DNA from: Chytridium lagenaria
Lineage: Eukaryota; Chytridiomycota; Chytridiomycetes; Chytridiales; Chytridiaceae
DNA: 64,000 bases
Assembly (NCBI GenBank): GCA_025449115.1
Contig: JAHLKC010000003.1
Location: 496,001 to 560,000, forward strand
Direction: 5' to 3'
The notes beneath the pieces were generated by a model. It made no database searches. It had not been told where the DNA came from and saw only the letters and a list, made by a program, of their open reading frames with translations. The position numbers and the translations under genes were made by a program. Of the stretch, positions 33,156-45,000 are shown in pieces (position 1 is the first letter of the stretch; every line of letters starts with the position of its first letter).

Positions 33156-34702
33156 TTAAGCCATAGTGGCAGGTTTGTTGGAGTGAATGGCCATAAGCTT
33201 CTTCTCACGGTAGCCTCTCGGCTCGGCAATGTTGACGACAATGTTTTTTGACCCGTATCTCCTCCCGTTAAGCTCCATGAGAGCACGTTGAGCCATCTGT
33301 TCCGTTTCAAAGCTGACGAATCCGAATCCCTTTGAGCGACCGGTGGAATCATCCCTCATCACCCTCGCAGACACGATACGACCGTAAGCGCGGAATAAGT
33401 TGAACAACTCCAAGTTATCCACATGGTCTTCAAGGTTCTTCACGTAAAGGTTACGCGAATCAAGGGCGACGTTGGAATAATCAAACGATTGCTGTTGAGC
33501 GCTGTTCCAGGCGGGTGCATTGGCGTGCCATCCTGTGGCGGAATTAGGGGCTTGGGGAGAAATGGGTGACGATGGGTTGCTGTTGGCGAGACCAGGTCGG
33601 GGTTGACGCGCTGTAGTTCTGGGGAGACGACCAGGTAGTCGGAGGATGCAGGAGGGGTGCTCCCATCCGGCGGCAGCTGCGACGAGGACGGTATCGGTAG
33701 AGGAGGGGTGGATGGTAGGAGGAGGAGACATTGACGTGATATCTGCGGGTGCCGCGTTCTTGTGTGTTGGGTATTGGTAGGGCGAGTTCTTTGGGAATTG
33801 CCACGTGAGGGCGCTATTTCGAAAATAATGAGGCAATGGTTACACCAGAATTCAGACGCATGATTGTGTGGACGGTGGTGCATGCTTATATGATGGATTA
33901 AATTCTTACATGGCGCTTCCTCGGAAAATGGAGCCGTTCATTTCCTGAAGGCATCGGTCCGCATGATCCTGGTTCTCAAACTGAAGCAACGCGTAAGATT
34001 CGGCACCAGACCGATCCATCATCACTTTGCATGAGATGATCCTGCCATAGTTTCGAACGGCCTCGTAAAACTCCAAGGAGGTGACGCCAAGGGGAATGTG
34101 CTTAATCACAATAGTCTTTGCACCAGAAGTGTTGCTAAAGTTCATGTTGGGGTCTTTGAAAGTCAACTGGACTTTGGATCCCAAGAACATGGAGCCATTG
34201 ACCGTAGCAAAGAAGCGCTCGGCTTGATAAATACACATTAGTTTCGCTCGCGACATAATCATATAATACATACCATCGGGCATATGGCGGAAGATGACCT
34301 TGACGCGAGGAGCGCCAGTGACAGGGTCGCGTTCAATGATGACCTTCCTGCAATGAGAGAGAAGAGTGAGTAAAAATACACGAAAGTAGCATTAGTTTCA
34401 CAGGGCTTAAATTTCCAGATACATACGTCTCAACACGCATGTCATTGAGGCATCGAACCAATATCCTGTTACAAAAAATTAAGAGAGTTGGTCAGTACAT
34501 TGAGTATATCGCTATTATTCACTCTAAATATGTAATCATTTAACTACTAACCAGCTCTGTGATTGTGGGGAGGGAGGCCACTATTATAGGTTTGGTTAGT
34601 TTCGTGCTAATTATGCCAACATATCAACTAGACCAAAAAACAAAACAACCGCAATGTCTCACCTGATAATGAGGGTAGGGTAGGCGTCGAAAGGTCCGTC
34701 AT
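33156..34702 (-). CDS. RNA-binding protein with three RRM domains
   Basis: Cytoplasmic or nuclear mRNA-binding protein, PABP-like in its last RRM. The likely start at 34702 gives MTDLSTPTLPSLS, followed by exons with LVRCLNDMRVE, KVIIERDPVTGAPRVKVIFR and AERFFATVNGSMFLGSKVQL (a first RRM). The second RRM is TIVIKHIPLGVTSLEFYEAV to SYALLQFENQDHADRCLQEM with NGSIFRG. After a linker rich in P, S and A (33480-33800) the third reads SRNLYVKNLEDHVDNLELFN, AYGRIVSARVMRDDSTGRSK, GFGFVSFETEQMAQRALMEL and a short tail. RNP1 and RNP2 motifs are intact in the third RRM. Introns are short; the linker frame slips. I cannot assign it to one named family. Confidence 0.75.
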
Positions 34703-35941
34703 TTTTTTCCAAAGCAGGCGATAAATGGATATACAGAGATAAATAGAGATGTTTGAATGTACAGAACTCTGGTTTCTGTTTGATCACAAAGAAAGTTAAA
34801 ATGTTTAGATCGCCGATCATAGCGAAAAGCATCAAGATACGGATCATTCAGTAAACCAAGAATGCAAGCACATTGAAAAAGTTACCCACCTTTTATCGAG
34901 CCGATTTGCAAGTGGTGTGATTTGTACCTTGTTCTTTTCCTAGGTTACGAGGTCTGCTGGATGGGAATGCTGTTGAATGGTATGCCTTTCTTGCAGAGGA
35001 TGTATGGATGGAGTGGATGATAGAGGTGAGATGTAGTTTTTAAAGTGAAAGAGGCCGCAGGTGACGGAGTTGAGCAGTATGAGGTTGCAGAAGGTGGAAT
35101 GAAGGGAAATAACGGGAAAAAGAAAACTCAAAAGCTCAAAGGGGTCAGAGGTCATCGGCCCCCATAAAAAACAAAGAGGCCACTTAAAATAATTAAGTGT
35201 AACCTGAACAAGCACCCACTTTCTGTTGTCCGCAGACAAACACAAAAAAACAATTGGACACTTTCTTGAGCATTTAAAAACCATGTCATCATCAGCCTCA
35301 GGAGGTGGTAGGTGTAGGTAGGTAGGGACGTTGGCTCCAGCCGTCATTCAGAGCTTTGTTAATATCGAGTAATGTTGGTTTGAGAATTAAGGCATCATTC
35401 CGCGTGTTGCTTTGATGATACCCAAGTGCTTGATGTTGGAAGATGGTGTCGGCTCTAATGGACGGCATTCACTCCGTCAAACGCTTTCTCCCCTGGGGTT
35501 GAATGGGTGATCGCTGGAGTATAGGGTTTAGAGTTCACCTTGTTAAAAAGGTTCGCAGTTTAGACATCTCTAAAGAAACGCGTTGCTGAGCAAAAGGCTT
35601 GAAGCAGTGCATGCAAAGGGGATGTGTGCTCTCATTTTGTGCAAGTTCTGTGAAGGAACAGCCCACTCCATATTATATCTATCTCCTTGCATAATTTCTG
35701 GAGAATTCGTATCAATGGCCACTCACTGGCGTCCCCCAGATCCCGTATGAAATTGATTCACATGAAAAAAAAGCTTAAATGAAAAGTCACATCACTTTAA
35801 ACTTCCCACCACCTTTGTCAGTCAGTAAGGAAATGCTGACCGCATCCGTCGTGGAGGATCATAACGAAAATAATGAAAACCAATGCCACCACGGCAAATG
35901 GTAGTCGTTGGTTGTTGGAATTCCTGCAAGAGTTGTCATTC
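34703..35941. promoter_or_regulatory. Long divergent intergenic region
   Basis: At about 1.2 kb this is the longest gene-free host stretch, between the divergent three-RRM gene and RNase H1. A minus-strand frame at 34940-35347 starts MTAGANVPTYLHLPPPEADD, then turns into T-rich nonsense. It might be an upstream exon or 5' UTR of the RRM gene. No RNA gene or repeat was recognised in 35348-35941. Confidence 0.35.
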
Positions 35942-37109
35942 ATGGGCAAGGCCAAATCCAAGTTCTACTCAGTGCGAGTAGGTAGGCGGACAGGGGTGTA
36001 TACGACCTGGTCAGTTTTTTTGGGCCGCTTTTAGCAGTCTCATCATACTTAAGCTGGGCTTGCAGGCGAGAATGTGAGCAAAATATACTTGGTGTATCAA
36101 AAGCTGAGTTCAAGTCATTTGCTACCTTTGAAGAAGCCGTCAATTATCTTGGGACCCCTGCCGATGCCCCACAAGTCTGTCCGCAAGCCACCCCGGTATC
36201 GAATCTTCCAGGAGCTTCGTCTAGTATATCACGGGATGGAAATGGTCTTTTGACTTTTAATCAAAGAGCTACTATTTCTTCCTCGCCAGCCTGCTCTGTG
36301 TCGAGTCTTCAAAGCTTGGGGGTGGAACTTGGCCTGTTTCGCCCAATTACATACACGACAAGTCTCTACCTCTTCGTCAACATCATGTCCGCCTATCCTT
36401 CGCCTTCACAGGAATCCACCGCCCAAACTTTAGCGAGATCCTTCTCAGCAGCATCTCCTTCCTCCTCACAACCCACCCAACAACTTCCACCTCACAGCCT
36501 TCTAGAAAAACTCCTTCGAAATCGAAGATTAATGATAACGACTTTGTGTTTGATCTCGAAGTATACACAGACGGATCTTGTTTAGGCAACGGGAAAAACC
36601 ATGCTAAGGCAGGAATGGTGTATTTTTTGGACCCAGCGATCCTCGGTAACCATATAATGCTTTATATTTGCCTTATTTGTTTGCAGAAACATCAGCGAAA
36701 AGCTTCCGGGAAGTGCAAACAAACAACAGGGCCGAGGTGTTGGTAAGACACGTAGACTTTTACTTAAGGTTAAATTAATCAAAGGCTGCTATTCGTGCAT
36801 TGGAAGCGACTCCAAAGCATCTGTCGGTAAAGATCCTTCAGATAGTACTTATCTTCGTCAAGTAGGACACCGTTGCGTGATTCAACTTTAACACAAATAA
36901 AGGCATATCCCTTTGGATGACCAACTGGAAGAAAAATGGTTGGAAGACGGCGAAAGGAACACCCGTGCTTAACCAGGATTTATGGCAAAGACTCGACATG
37001 CTGATCGATTTCATGAGAATCACGTCAAGTTTGTGTACGTCAAAGCGCATTGCGGTATTTTGGGAATGAAGAAGCGGACCGATTGGCGAATGAGGGAGCG
37101 TGGCTTTAG
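35942..37109 (+). CDS. RNH1: Ribonuclease H1
   Basis: Removes RNA from RNA-DNA hybrids in nucleus or mitochondria. ATG 35942 gives [20 protein letters not shown], the start of the N-terminal hybrid-binding domain. After an intron (about 36012-36066) come [19 protein letters not shown] and a serine-rich linker up to about 36520. The catalytic domain reads [19 protein letters not shown] (first D), with [17 protein letters not shown] across an intron (the usual glutamate/N-N-R-AE block appears disturbed by slips), [20 protein letters not shown] with DSTYLRQ (third acidic residue) and [20 protein letters not shown]. The end is [12 protein letters not shown] and the stop at 37107-37109. Frame slips near 36280, 36880 and 37000. 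Confidence 0.9.
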
Positions 37110-37154
37110 CAGTGAACACGGAAATACATTTATTTACAGTTAAAATAGTCGACA

Positions 37155-37861
37155 TCATACTCCAAGTTGTGTTTCCAACGCATTTAAGGTCGAGTCAAAG
37201 TTTAGGAAGAGCAGCGACATGGTTTGGACCTGGAAAACTCTTAGCGGGGTTCATGCAAATAGTAAAACTTACTTGCTCGTTGTACTCCTCCATTACCGCC
37301 ATCAATTGGCTCTTCAATGCCAAAATCTCCTGCTTCTGCAAATACTGATTGTATTCTAAAGGATGTAATGCTCTCACATGTTTGTCGATATCTTCGCAAT
37401 ACCGTCAGCGTGGCATAAAGTACAAGGCATGAACCAACCTCAGAGACGTGGACTCAAGCTCCGCCTTTAACAAATCCAGCTCCTTCAGTTGCATGGCCGC
37501 ACCGAAAATCTCAGATTCGGACGCCATCACAATCTCTTTCTTTGCTCCAGAGTCCAACGCTAGAGCTTCCATGTCCTTTGATGATTCCTGAATGAGATCC
37601 TTGACTTGACCGTCTACAACCCAATGGTAAGTAATCGAATGTGGATTAACGCACATTTCCGGAGAAACTCATTCAAGGATCGCCTTTCTTCGATGATGGT
37701 GTGGAGCTTTGACTGGATGGATTGGAGGAGGGAAAGATTGAATTGGATCCGAGTTGACGACCTCGAAAGGATGAGGTGTTGGCGGGGAGAATGTCTTCCA
37801 AGTGCTTGAGCCGGGACTCGAGAACGGTCAAGTCTGGCTCTACTTCTGCTGGTGTATTCAT
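37155..37861 (-). CDS. DCTN3: Dynactin p24 (DCTN3)-like coiled-coil protein
   Basis: Probable small shoulder subunit of dynactin, the cofactor of cytoplasmic dynein. The start at 37861 gives MNTPAEVEPDLTVLESRLKH with LEDILPANTS, a helix followed by a serine-rich stretch. Then come LQSIQSKLHTIIEERRSLNE with FLRK, MASESEIFGAAMQLKELDLL with KAELESTSLRL, YNQYLQKQEILALKSQLMAV with MEEYNEQ, and after an intron (about 37224-37258) SLLFLNFDSTLNALETQLGV and the stop at 37155-37157. The N-terminal helix, the mid-protein coil and the EEYN..F..WD-like ending follow the DCTN3 arrangement, but similarity is weak. It could be another small coiled-coil protein. It faces RNase H1 tail to tail, 45 bases apart. 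Confidence 0.6.
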
Positions 37862-38034
37862 GGTTGTCTGATGAATTCAAAGATTCTTGGACTGTTGGAC
37901 AGGAATGCAACTGGAAAGGGCCTGTCAACGTATTCGTCCCTCTATTAATAACAGTTACGATCACGATAAGGCAAAATAAACAAACCTCGTACAGGGTAAG
38001 ATACGGCATATAATTTACAATACGTATTGATGAG

Positions 38035-38673
38035 ACTACAATCTTCTCTTCTGGGTGGCCTGCATCCACCATGTCTGATAGGCGTCACATCCGTGATACG
38101 CTTAATATTCCACCCCAAGCCCTAACTGCCCTAAACGCCATCTCCCTCCCCGGTCCAAACAACTTCAACCTCACCTCCACCCCCCTCAATTGCACATTCT
38201 TCTTCTCCGCCTTCTCCGCCAACTGCAGAATCGTTTGATATCCCGCATCAGAGGTTCCTCGAGCCGATTTCTTTAATCCACAGGTTCCAGCGGAGGCCCA
38301 GACTAAGGCATTTCCAGAAGCGTCGGTCAACGTCGCCATGGTGTTGTTTCGAGTTGCCGTGACATGGACAATGTGATGGTCTTCTGGGCCTTTTCGGTGA
38401 CTTCCGTGATCTTTCCAGATGATCGAAAGGGGTGTTTTTCGAAGCCGAAGTTGGGGGTGGCTTTCGGGATAACTGACATATCAAGGGCGGTGGGCTTTGT
38501 TGTTGGAGTTACAGGAGTTTGCGCATCGGTTGAGAGCCCGCGCGGGAGAGAGAATTAAAGATCCGGAGGTGGGCATGTATCACATCCTGTTGCTCCTGAC
38601 GACACGAGAGGCGAGATGCAGTAGCATGGCCCTGGATGCGGGCCAGTAGTGACGATGAGTGCCTTGAGAACAT
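38035..38673 (-). CDS. MRPS11: Mitochondrial ribosomal protein uS11m
   Basis: Small-subunit mitoribosomal protein lining the mRNA exit region. ATG 38673 gives MFSRHSSSLLARIQGHATAS, a typical mitochondrial leader rich in R and S. After a slip at about 38530, PTALDMSVIPKATPNFGF and KITEVTEKAQKTITL continue. The conserved domain reads NNTMATLTDASGNALVWASA, GTCGLKKSARGTSDAGYQTI, LQLAEKAEKKNVQLRGVEVR with LKLFGPGREMAFRAVRAWGG, then a DVTPIRHGGCRPPRR ending. The glycine-cysteine-arginine ending HGGCRPP is diagnostic for uS11. The exact stop is uncertain by a few codons because the purine-rich end may be slipped. Confidence 0.9.
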
Positions 38674-38715
38674 TGCTTGCGAAAAGCAGAAAAAAAGGAC
38701 TACGTAACGCAAGAC
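38674..38715. promoter_or_regulatory. Short bidirectional promoter region uS11m / KXD1
   Basis: Only 42 bases separate the minus-strand ATG of uS11m and the plus-strand ATG of KXD1. Promoter elements and 5' UTRs must lie within it or extend into the coding sequences. No motif is recognised. Confidence 0.5.
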
Positions 38716-39152
38716 ATGGATGATGGCGAAGGCAGCCTATTTGCAGTTCGGATGGCGGGGGTTGTGGGCAAGGACAATATGAACAGCATTCTGGAGAAGC
38801 AGGAGGAAGTGTATGTCATCGAGGGAGAGTTGAGGATCGATAGGGACTGACTGTGTTTTTGTAAAATAGGTTGGCCACGCTAAAGCATTCGAACCGGTCT
38901 CTGGACGCATTTAACAGCTTTTCGCGTCGCGGTATGAGGAAAATCTGGGCAACGTTGAAAACTACACGGCGATGCTGAAGGAGATGAAGTCAGACCTTGA
39001 GTTGATATTCAAGCGCATCAGGTTTTATTTAGTTTGTTCATCAGCAAGGAGGATTAATTCAAAACAGGTCTCTGAAGTCCAGATTGTCATCAGCTCATCC
39101 AGATCACTTTGCGAGAGTGGTTTCATCTGCTGCGGACGAGGAGGAGGACTGA
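38716..39152 (+). CDS. KXD1: KxDL-motif protein (BORC/BLOC-1 subunit KXD1)
   Basis: Small helical protein of the BLOC-1/BORC assemblies that govern lysosome or endosome positioning. ATG 38716 starts MDDGEGSLFAVRMAGVVGKD with NMNSILEKQEEV. An intron follows (about 38810-38869), then LATLKHSNRSLDAFN, NLGNVENYTAMLKEMKSDLE with LIFKRIR, which contains the KxDL signature as KSDL, and after a second intron a short acidic tail ending SSAADEEED before the stop at 39150-39152. A slip lies near 38925. Length (about 115-120 residues) fits the family. The next gene starts only 20 bases after the stop. Confidence 0.86.
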
Positions 39153-39172
39153 ATCACTGAGACCATGCCGCA

Positions 39173-42100
39173 ATGTTCTTGTCGGCGATTCAGAAAAATG
39201 ACCTTCAGACGGCAAAGTCTATCCTTCAATCACTCGACTCGTCCGACCGTCTCACACAATCAACACCACCATCCCGTTCATTCGATACCCTTGCTAAGCG
39301 TAGCGTGAAAGCATCAGACCTTAATAAACGTGACATTAACGGAAATGGCCCCATTCATATTGCTGTGGGGAAACGGGATCAAGAGCTTTTGGAGCTTTTG
39401 CTGAAACTACCTCTTGTCGATGTGAATTTGCAGGATGAGGAGAGCGGATACACCATCATGCATAGAGTAGAGTGAGATTGTAAATGTGGGTATTAAAGTC
39501 TGTCTAGGCTTTGTATCAAGGAGACCTTCGACTTGCTCTGACCGCTATGCGGATGCGCCCTGATGTCGATTTGCAAATTCGAGATTGGGAGGGCTTGACC
39601 TGCTTTGACGTCCTTGACGTATGTTAAAACCTACTTGGTGTGGAATTTCTAATGTATCCCAGCTTAGCGTAAACCAACTCAAGAGCTTATATGTCGTTCA
39701 CTCTGAACTTGAACGTGGAGCAGAGGAGGACGATGAAGATGAGGCGAATTGAAGTCAGAGACTGTTACGGGTTTCATCGACTCTGAGCTTTCGTCCATTT
39801 GGACATGGGGTACTAATAGTAATTACGTACGTTCATGTTTCATCTCACTTGGTGTTTACTTACGATGCATGGAAGGCCCTCGGGAACCAAAACTCAGATG
39901 ACCGTATTCTCCCTGAAAGAGTTGACACGGATTTCAACTTCTCCAATCCACAAACCATCTCCTCCATGCTTGAACCTCGACCCACCATCGTTGCTCTAGG
40001 TCTTTCAAAATATCATATGGTGTTTTCGACAAGTAACGGGAATATCTACGCGAACGGGTTTGGACCTGGTGGGAGATTAGGACTTGGACATGAAGATACC
40101 GTCGTGAAACCGGTTTTGGTGAAGGGGGTTAAGGGACAGGTGAATGTATTGCACTGGTCCGGATCATACTGTTGTGGTAACGAGTGAAGGAGGGGTGTGG
40201 AGTTGGGGGAGTAATAAATATGGACAGCTTGGTAAGAGCGATAATCAGGGGTTTTCTCGGCTAAGATTCCATAGGATTTAATACTGATTTAAGAAATGGC
40301 GATTATCTTCCGTCATTGGTGCCTGAGGAAATTGGAGGACCTTTGAAGAAAATTAGGATCGTGGGGGGAGCTGCTTCAAAGTATCATACAGCTGTTTACA
40401 CAGACACTGGTCTTATGTTCACATGGGGCCATAATGTTGGTCAGCTAGGTTTGCGATTTTTCGCCGTTTTTTTTCGTAATGACAGTATTATAGGCTATCC
40501 GAAACAACCTTCATCGTCATTACAAACTATACCAAAGAGAGTCTCGACATTTCACAACATTGGATTACTGCATATTGCTGTGACCAATAGCTCTACCGCT
40601 GTGTTAACCTCGCAATTCGAGGTTCACGTAATGTCTTTGTTCGCAAGTCAACGTGTCTCCTTCAATTTCGCGTACTTTCCCAAGAACATGGTTGTGCATC
40701 GCCCCTTCAATTCCACTACGATACATATAGTTAAAGTAGTATCAGGCAACCATCAGTACGCGGCTACTACGAACACTGGTGATTTTTTCTGTGGTCACCA
40801 CCTGAAGACAATCAGTTTAGCGGTACATGGCAGAATGTGAATTTCCCGCAATCCAATCCGAGACGTATTTGGACGTCAAGGACGCGACATATGACCGCTG
40901 TTGATGTGTCCATTGGGATTGATTCCACGATTCTTATTCTAACAAAGCAAGGACATGTTTTCATCGGACACCGGTGAGCGCAGTTTGATGCTGTCTGTGG
41001 ATAATAACAGTTATAAGCCGACCAAACGTTAAAGCGAAACCTATTGGCATCAAATCATCGTCGTCGGAGAAAGAGCTTATTTTCTTCAAATTCCGAAAAG
41101 TTCCGTATCTTCAACACGTCAAGACGGTGTTTGCTTCTCCGGCTGGTAATTACGCCGCACTACGGAACGACTTCGTCAGACTTGGCAACAATTATATACC
41201 GCATGATTTCAGAGAAGCGCTGAAAGTCGTCGCACCACATAAATGGGCTTTAACGTCTGATTCTTCTTTTCATCACACTGTTGATTGCCACGTGACTGGA
41301 TCTGTATATTCCCTGCACATAGTTATTTGCTGTGTTATCAAAGTGCTGTACTTTTAGAGTATTTCACGAAGCCGAACGGGAGCAAAATTGGAGGGGTCGC
41401 GGTTTCATGGACTCACTCTTCCAATGGAAGACGTATCTTTGAGATCAAACTGTCCGATTTCGCGCCTGAAGATATTCGAGCCTTACTTGATATAGTCTAC
41501 TTTGGTCGAACAGAAAGCCGACGCGTCTTTCCGTTCGCGTCAAAAGGTGGCGACCCTGTCGATAAGGTCCTCAAGAATCTCGGTATTGTTCGAAACTCTT
41601 CCGCAAACCTGCCTCTTGGACCCGCTTTGGAAAACACTAAACTTCAACAGCTCACCGACGCCATTATCAGAACATCGGAAGGAGATCTACCATGCTTTCA
41701 GGCAATACTAATTGCAAGGTGTCCCTTTTTCGAGGCCATGCTGAACGATGAGTCGCGTTGGCTTCTTCAAAAACAAGAACGCGACGATGGATGTGACGTT
41801 GTTGTGATTGATATGGTGCATGCTCGACTCGAAGTCTGTGAAGTGGTGCTGCGGTGGATTTATGGGGAAATGGAACCTTCCCATTTATTTCCTACTAAGA
41901 TTCGGAAGGAAAATGTGGATACATATGTTGCGTTTCTCATTGAGGTGATGGCTATGGCGGATGAGCTTCTGCTTGATGAGTTAAAGGAGATCACGTCAAG
42001 AGTTATCTTTCGAAGCATTGAAATTAGGAACGTTGCTTCGTTCTTGGAGGTGGCGGATACGTATGAAGCGCACACATTGAAGAAATGCTGCATTAATTTC

Positions 42101-43498
42101 TGTAAGTATTGTTTTTCTGTATTGTTCTAATGCTTTTGTAGTGATGGATAACTTGGAGACAGCGATTGAAACCAACATCCTTGAGCTTGTTCCAGAGCAT
42201 TTGCTTGAGGAAATTGAGATGCAGTTGCAGAGCATACAAGAAGAATGTCTTCCGTATATTCGAGGCGAAGATAGTATTTACCATCACATCAAGCAGCTTG
42301 TCGAAGAAGAGGCTAGGAAGAAGAAGATTGAGCGGAAGGAACTGTATGAAAGGAGTTTGGAGCAGAAGGTTCTAGCATCTCACTCGAGAAAGGGAAAGGA
42401 GGCAGATGTCAAAGCAGACCATAAAGGTGACAACATCTTTTCTTATCGACTTCTTTATCAACAATTACTTCCAGTGGTCGAAGTCGATGACTCAGTTTTC
42501 GATCTTGAAATCGAAGATACCGGTTCAAAATCACCAGAAGCCAAAAACGCGAAAATTATGGAAAGCCAATTCAAGGACAAACCAGAACCTTCGACTAAAG
42601 TGCCTGCATCAACTCCAAAATCGCCGAAACCTTCAAACAAGTTTACCAACGTGTCTCCTGTCAAACCGATAACGTTAGCATGGGGAAAGCCGCCAATACC
42701 ATGGACTAAAGCCCCCGATGCTTCAATGTAAGATTGTAGTTATATTGCTATATTAATTAGAATACCAGGCCCAAGGTTTCATTTACAAATATTATGTCTG
42801 AAGCAGAGTCGTCTGGATCGAAGACCTTGACACGGCGCGTCTCTCAAACTATAAGCCCTGCCAAGGCAATAAATATCGATAGAAGTACACGGTCTCCTAA
42901 TACAACACCAACGGTATTACGCTCGTGCTAATACAGCCTAACGATTCTTTAGAAATCGCCAGCAAAGGATATGTCAACGTCAATATCACCTCTTTCCTCA
43001 TCACCTCTGAACATTTCCATCAAAGTTTCTACTCGTCAGTCACAAAAAGAACGTAGAAAGTCACGAGGGCAAGTACAGGGAGAGAAACCTGAAAATTGTC
43101 TTGCCAAAGAGCCCTGCAAAAGCTTGGAATCTCCCAACGACAAGTGCAAACAGTCTCCAGCCATCATCCGCGAAAAGGGCAATGCGCGAACTTATCGAGG
43201 AGGCGGAAATGAAAGCTTTGAAAGAAAAAGGCAGCGACAGCAGGTGAGTTTATTTGTAATATAATGTCATGACTTTGTTTTTCCTCTGCAGCAATCTGTG
43301 TCCTTTCGAGACATTCAGGAGGGCCAACTTCAGGCCAGCCAACTGCGGACGCAAAAGTTAAAAAAGCCTCTTAGCCAGATACAAGCAGAGGAGAGAGCCA
43401 TGCAGCAGCTGGCAGAGTTTTACCGGATGACCTCTGCCGCGGAGGAGGCAGAGTGGGTCTCCATTGAGGTCGTGCCTGTTACCAACAAACGAAATTGA
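39173..43498 (+). CDS. IBTK: IBTK homologue (ankyrin, RCC1 and BTB domains)
   Basis: Homologue of inhibitor of Bruton tyrosine kinase, in animals an adaptor for the CUL3 ubiquitin ligase. ATG 39173 starts FLSAIQKNDLQTAKSILQSL. Ankyrin repeats follow (NGNGPIHIAVGKRDQELLEL, LRLALTAMRMRPDVDLQIRD). RCC1 repeats span 39800-41000: FGPGGRLGLGHE, VWSWGSNKYGQLG, GLMFTWGHNVGQLG. BTB domains lie at about 41120-41510 and 41650-42130 (GDLPCFQAILIARCPFFEAM). A charged, serine-rich region leads to the C-terminal block FRDIQEGQL, KKPLSQIQAEERAMQQLAEF with YRMTSAAEEAEWVSIE, which matches the IBTK C-terminus. Many introns. The whole domain order fits IBTK and no other family I know. Confidence 0.9.
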
Positions 43499-43531
43499 GA
43501 AAATATTTATTGAGAGAAAAAAAAAGTCTTG

Positions 43532-44908
43532 ATGTACTATTATCCCAATCAAGCTGTTCAAGGGCAGCAGCCTCAATACCCCCAAGCTCAGGCTTACCCG
43601 GCAGCCCCTGCAGCAGCATGGTAAGCTCATGGTTCATTCCAGTGGTGGCTCTAACAAGGTAAAGGCCTACTGCACCGCAACCCGGAGCGCAGGCACAAGC
43701 TGCTCAGTCTACTGCAACAGCGCAGTGGACTGCTGCAGCTGCAGCCGCCTACTATCAACAGCAACCACAAGTGGCTGCCTCATCTGCTGCAGTTAACTAC
43801 GCAGCGTATGCTCATGCATATCCTCAACAGGCGCAGGCATACTATGCGCAAAATCCAGCGATCATGGCCCAACAAGTTCCCCAAACGTATTCAGCGGCTC
43901 AACCTTACTCAACGCCGCAACCTACCGCGCATTACCCTTCTAGTGCAAATACCTCTGCCTCATTGCCGGCATCTGGACTCGCTCTTCCTCCAAAACCTCA
44001 GACGGCGACGTCGTCGGCTTACGGACAAAACGGTTACGGTTATCCTTCAACACAGACATCAGTTGCCGCAGGCGCGTACCCGGTGCACCCTGGACCCGCG
44101 CATCCGCAACATCCTTCGGCCTCCCCATCCCTATACCCACCGCAGCCACCCTATCCCTCTCCGTATCCGACTGACCAGCGAGGCCAGAAAAGAGATTCTC
44201 CAAGTTTCAGTCGACCAAATGATGACCGAAGATCTGTGCGAGGAAGAGGTGAAAGGCATTGGCGTCAAATCAACCATACTGACTTTATTTTGCAGGCTAT
44301 GAGCCACCTCCTCCGGATGACCGAGGCTACCGCTCTCGTGAACGCCCTCCTCCCGCTGGTTATCCGTCGCAATCATACAGCAGAGGAGATTACCATGAAA
44401 GAGACTATCGTGATTCCTACAGCCGTGATCCTCCACCGTCTGATTACTATAGCAGAGGATATCGTGCGCCGCGTGGACCGGAGCGTTCTGACTACTACGA
44501 TGATGGATATCGTCGAGATTCTCGTTCCTACAGTGATCGTGGAAGCCCTCGAATCTCTCAACGAGGTGGACGTGGTTACGAAAGTCGATACGACAAAAGA
44601 TATCCGGAATATGATCGTGAATATGATCGTTACGGCCCCCAAAAGGTCAGTAGGCTTTGTAACTCATGTGTCGATTTTCGTTAGAGCTTTTTCTAACGAA
44701 ATTTATTGCTTGCCACCAGAAGAGGAGAACGGATGGACCTGAGACGCCTCGATACCCACCACCGTCCAGAAATCGGCCTTCTGGACCTCCTCATGGCGGT
44801 CCGCGTGAGAATCAACCAGTGAAGATGGAGCTGTACTATCGGAAGAACTTTGCAGAGGATCCATGGGAAGATTTGTGGAAAGAAAAGGGCCTGGTGGAGG
44901 TCAAATAA
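43532..44908 (+). CDS. Tyr/Gln/Ala-rich protein with RG/RS-like region
   Basis: Unassigned low-complexity protein, perhaps an RNA-binding or condensate-forming factor. ATG 43532 starts MYYYPNQAVQGQQPQYPQAQ. Short introns at about 43621-43664 and near 44241-44295 join segments rich in A, Q, Y, P and S. From 44296 the best frame alternates R with D, S, Y and G, as in RG- or RS-rich nuclear proteins. After an intron (44647-44718) a proline-rich stretch leads to the only conserved-looking part, MELYYRKNFAEDPWEDLWKE, and the stop at 44906-44908. An ending with a FxEDPW motif is seen in some small eukaryotic nuclear proteins. I do not claim a family. Confidence 0.6.
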
Positions 44909-45000
44909 AAGTGCGTTGAATGTTGCATGCTGATATTACGTGATTTTGTAAAAAGGAAAACGATTTAAATTCACAGTTTTAACAAACCTGTTTCTCAGAA

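Noticed and set aside
32516..33352. Minus-strand 278-codon frame downstream of the reductase
   Set aside because: Composition is F, L, S and Y from T-rich DNA. It has no domain, and it overlaps the true end of the RRM gene in another frame.
34940..35347. Minus-strand frame starting MTAGANVPTYLHL as a separate gene
   Set aside because: Only the first 20 codons look coding; the rest is T-rich. It may be a 5' exon or UTR of the RRM gene but cannot be supported alone.
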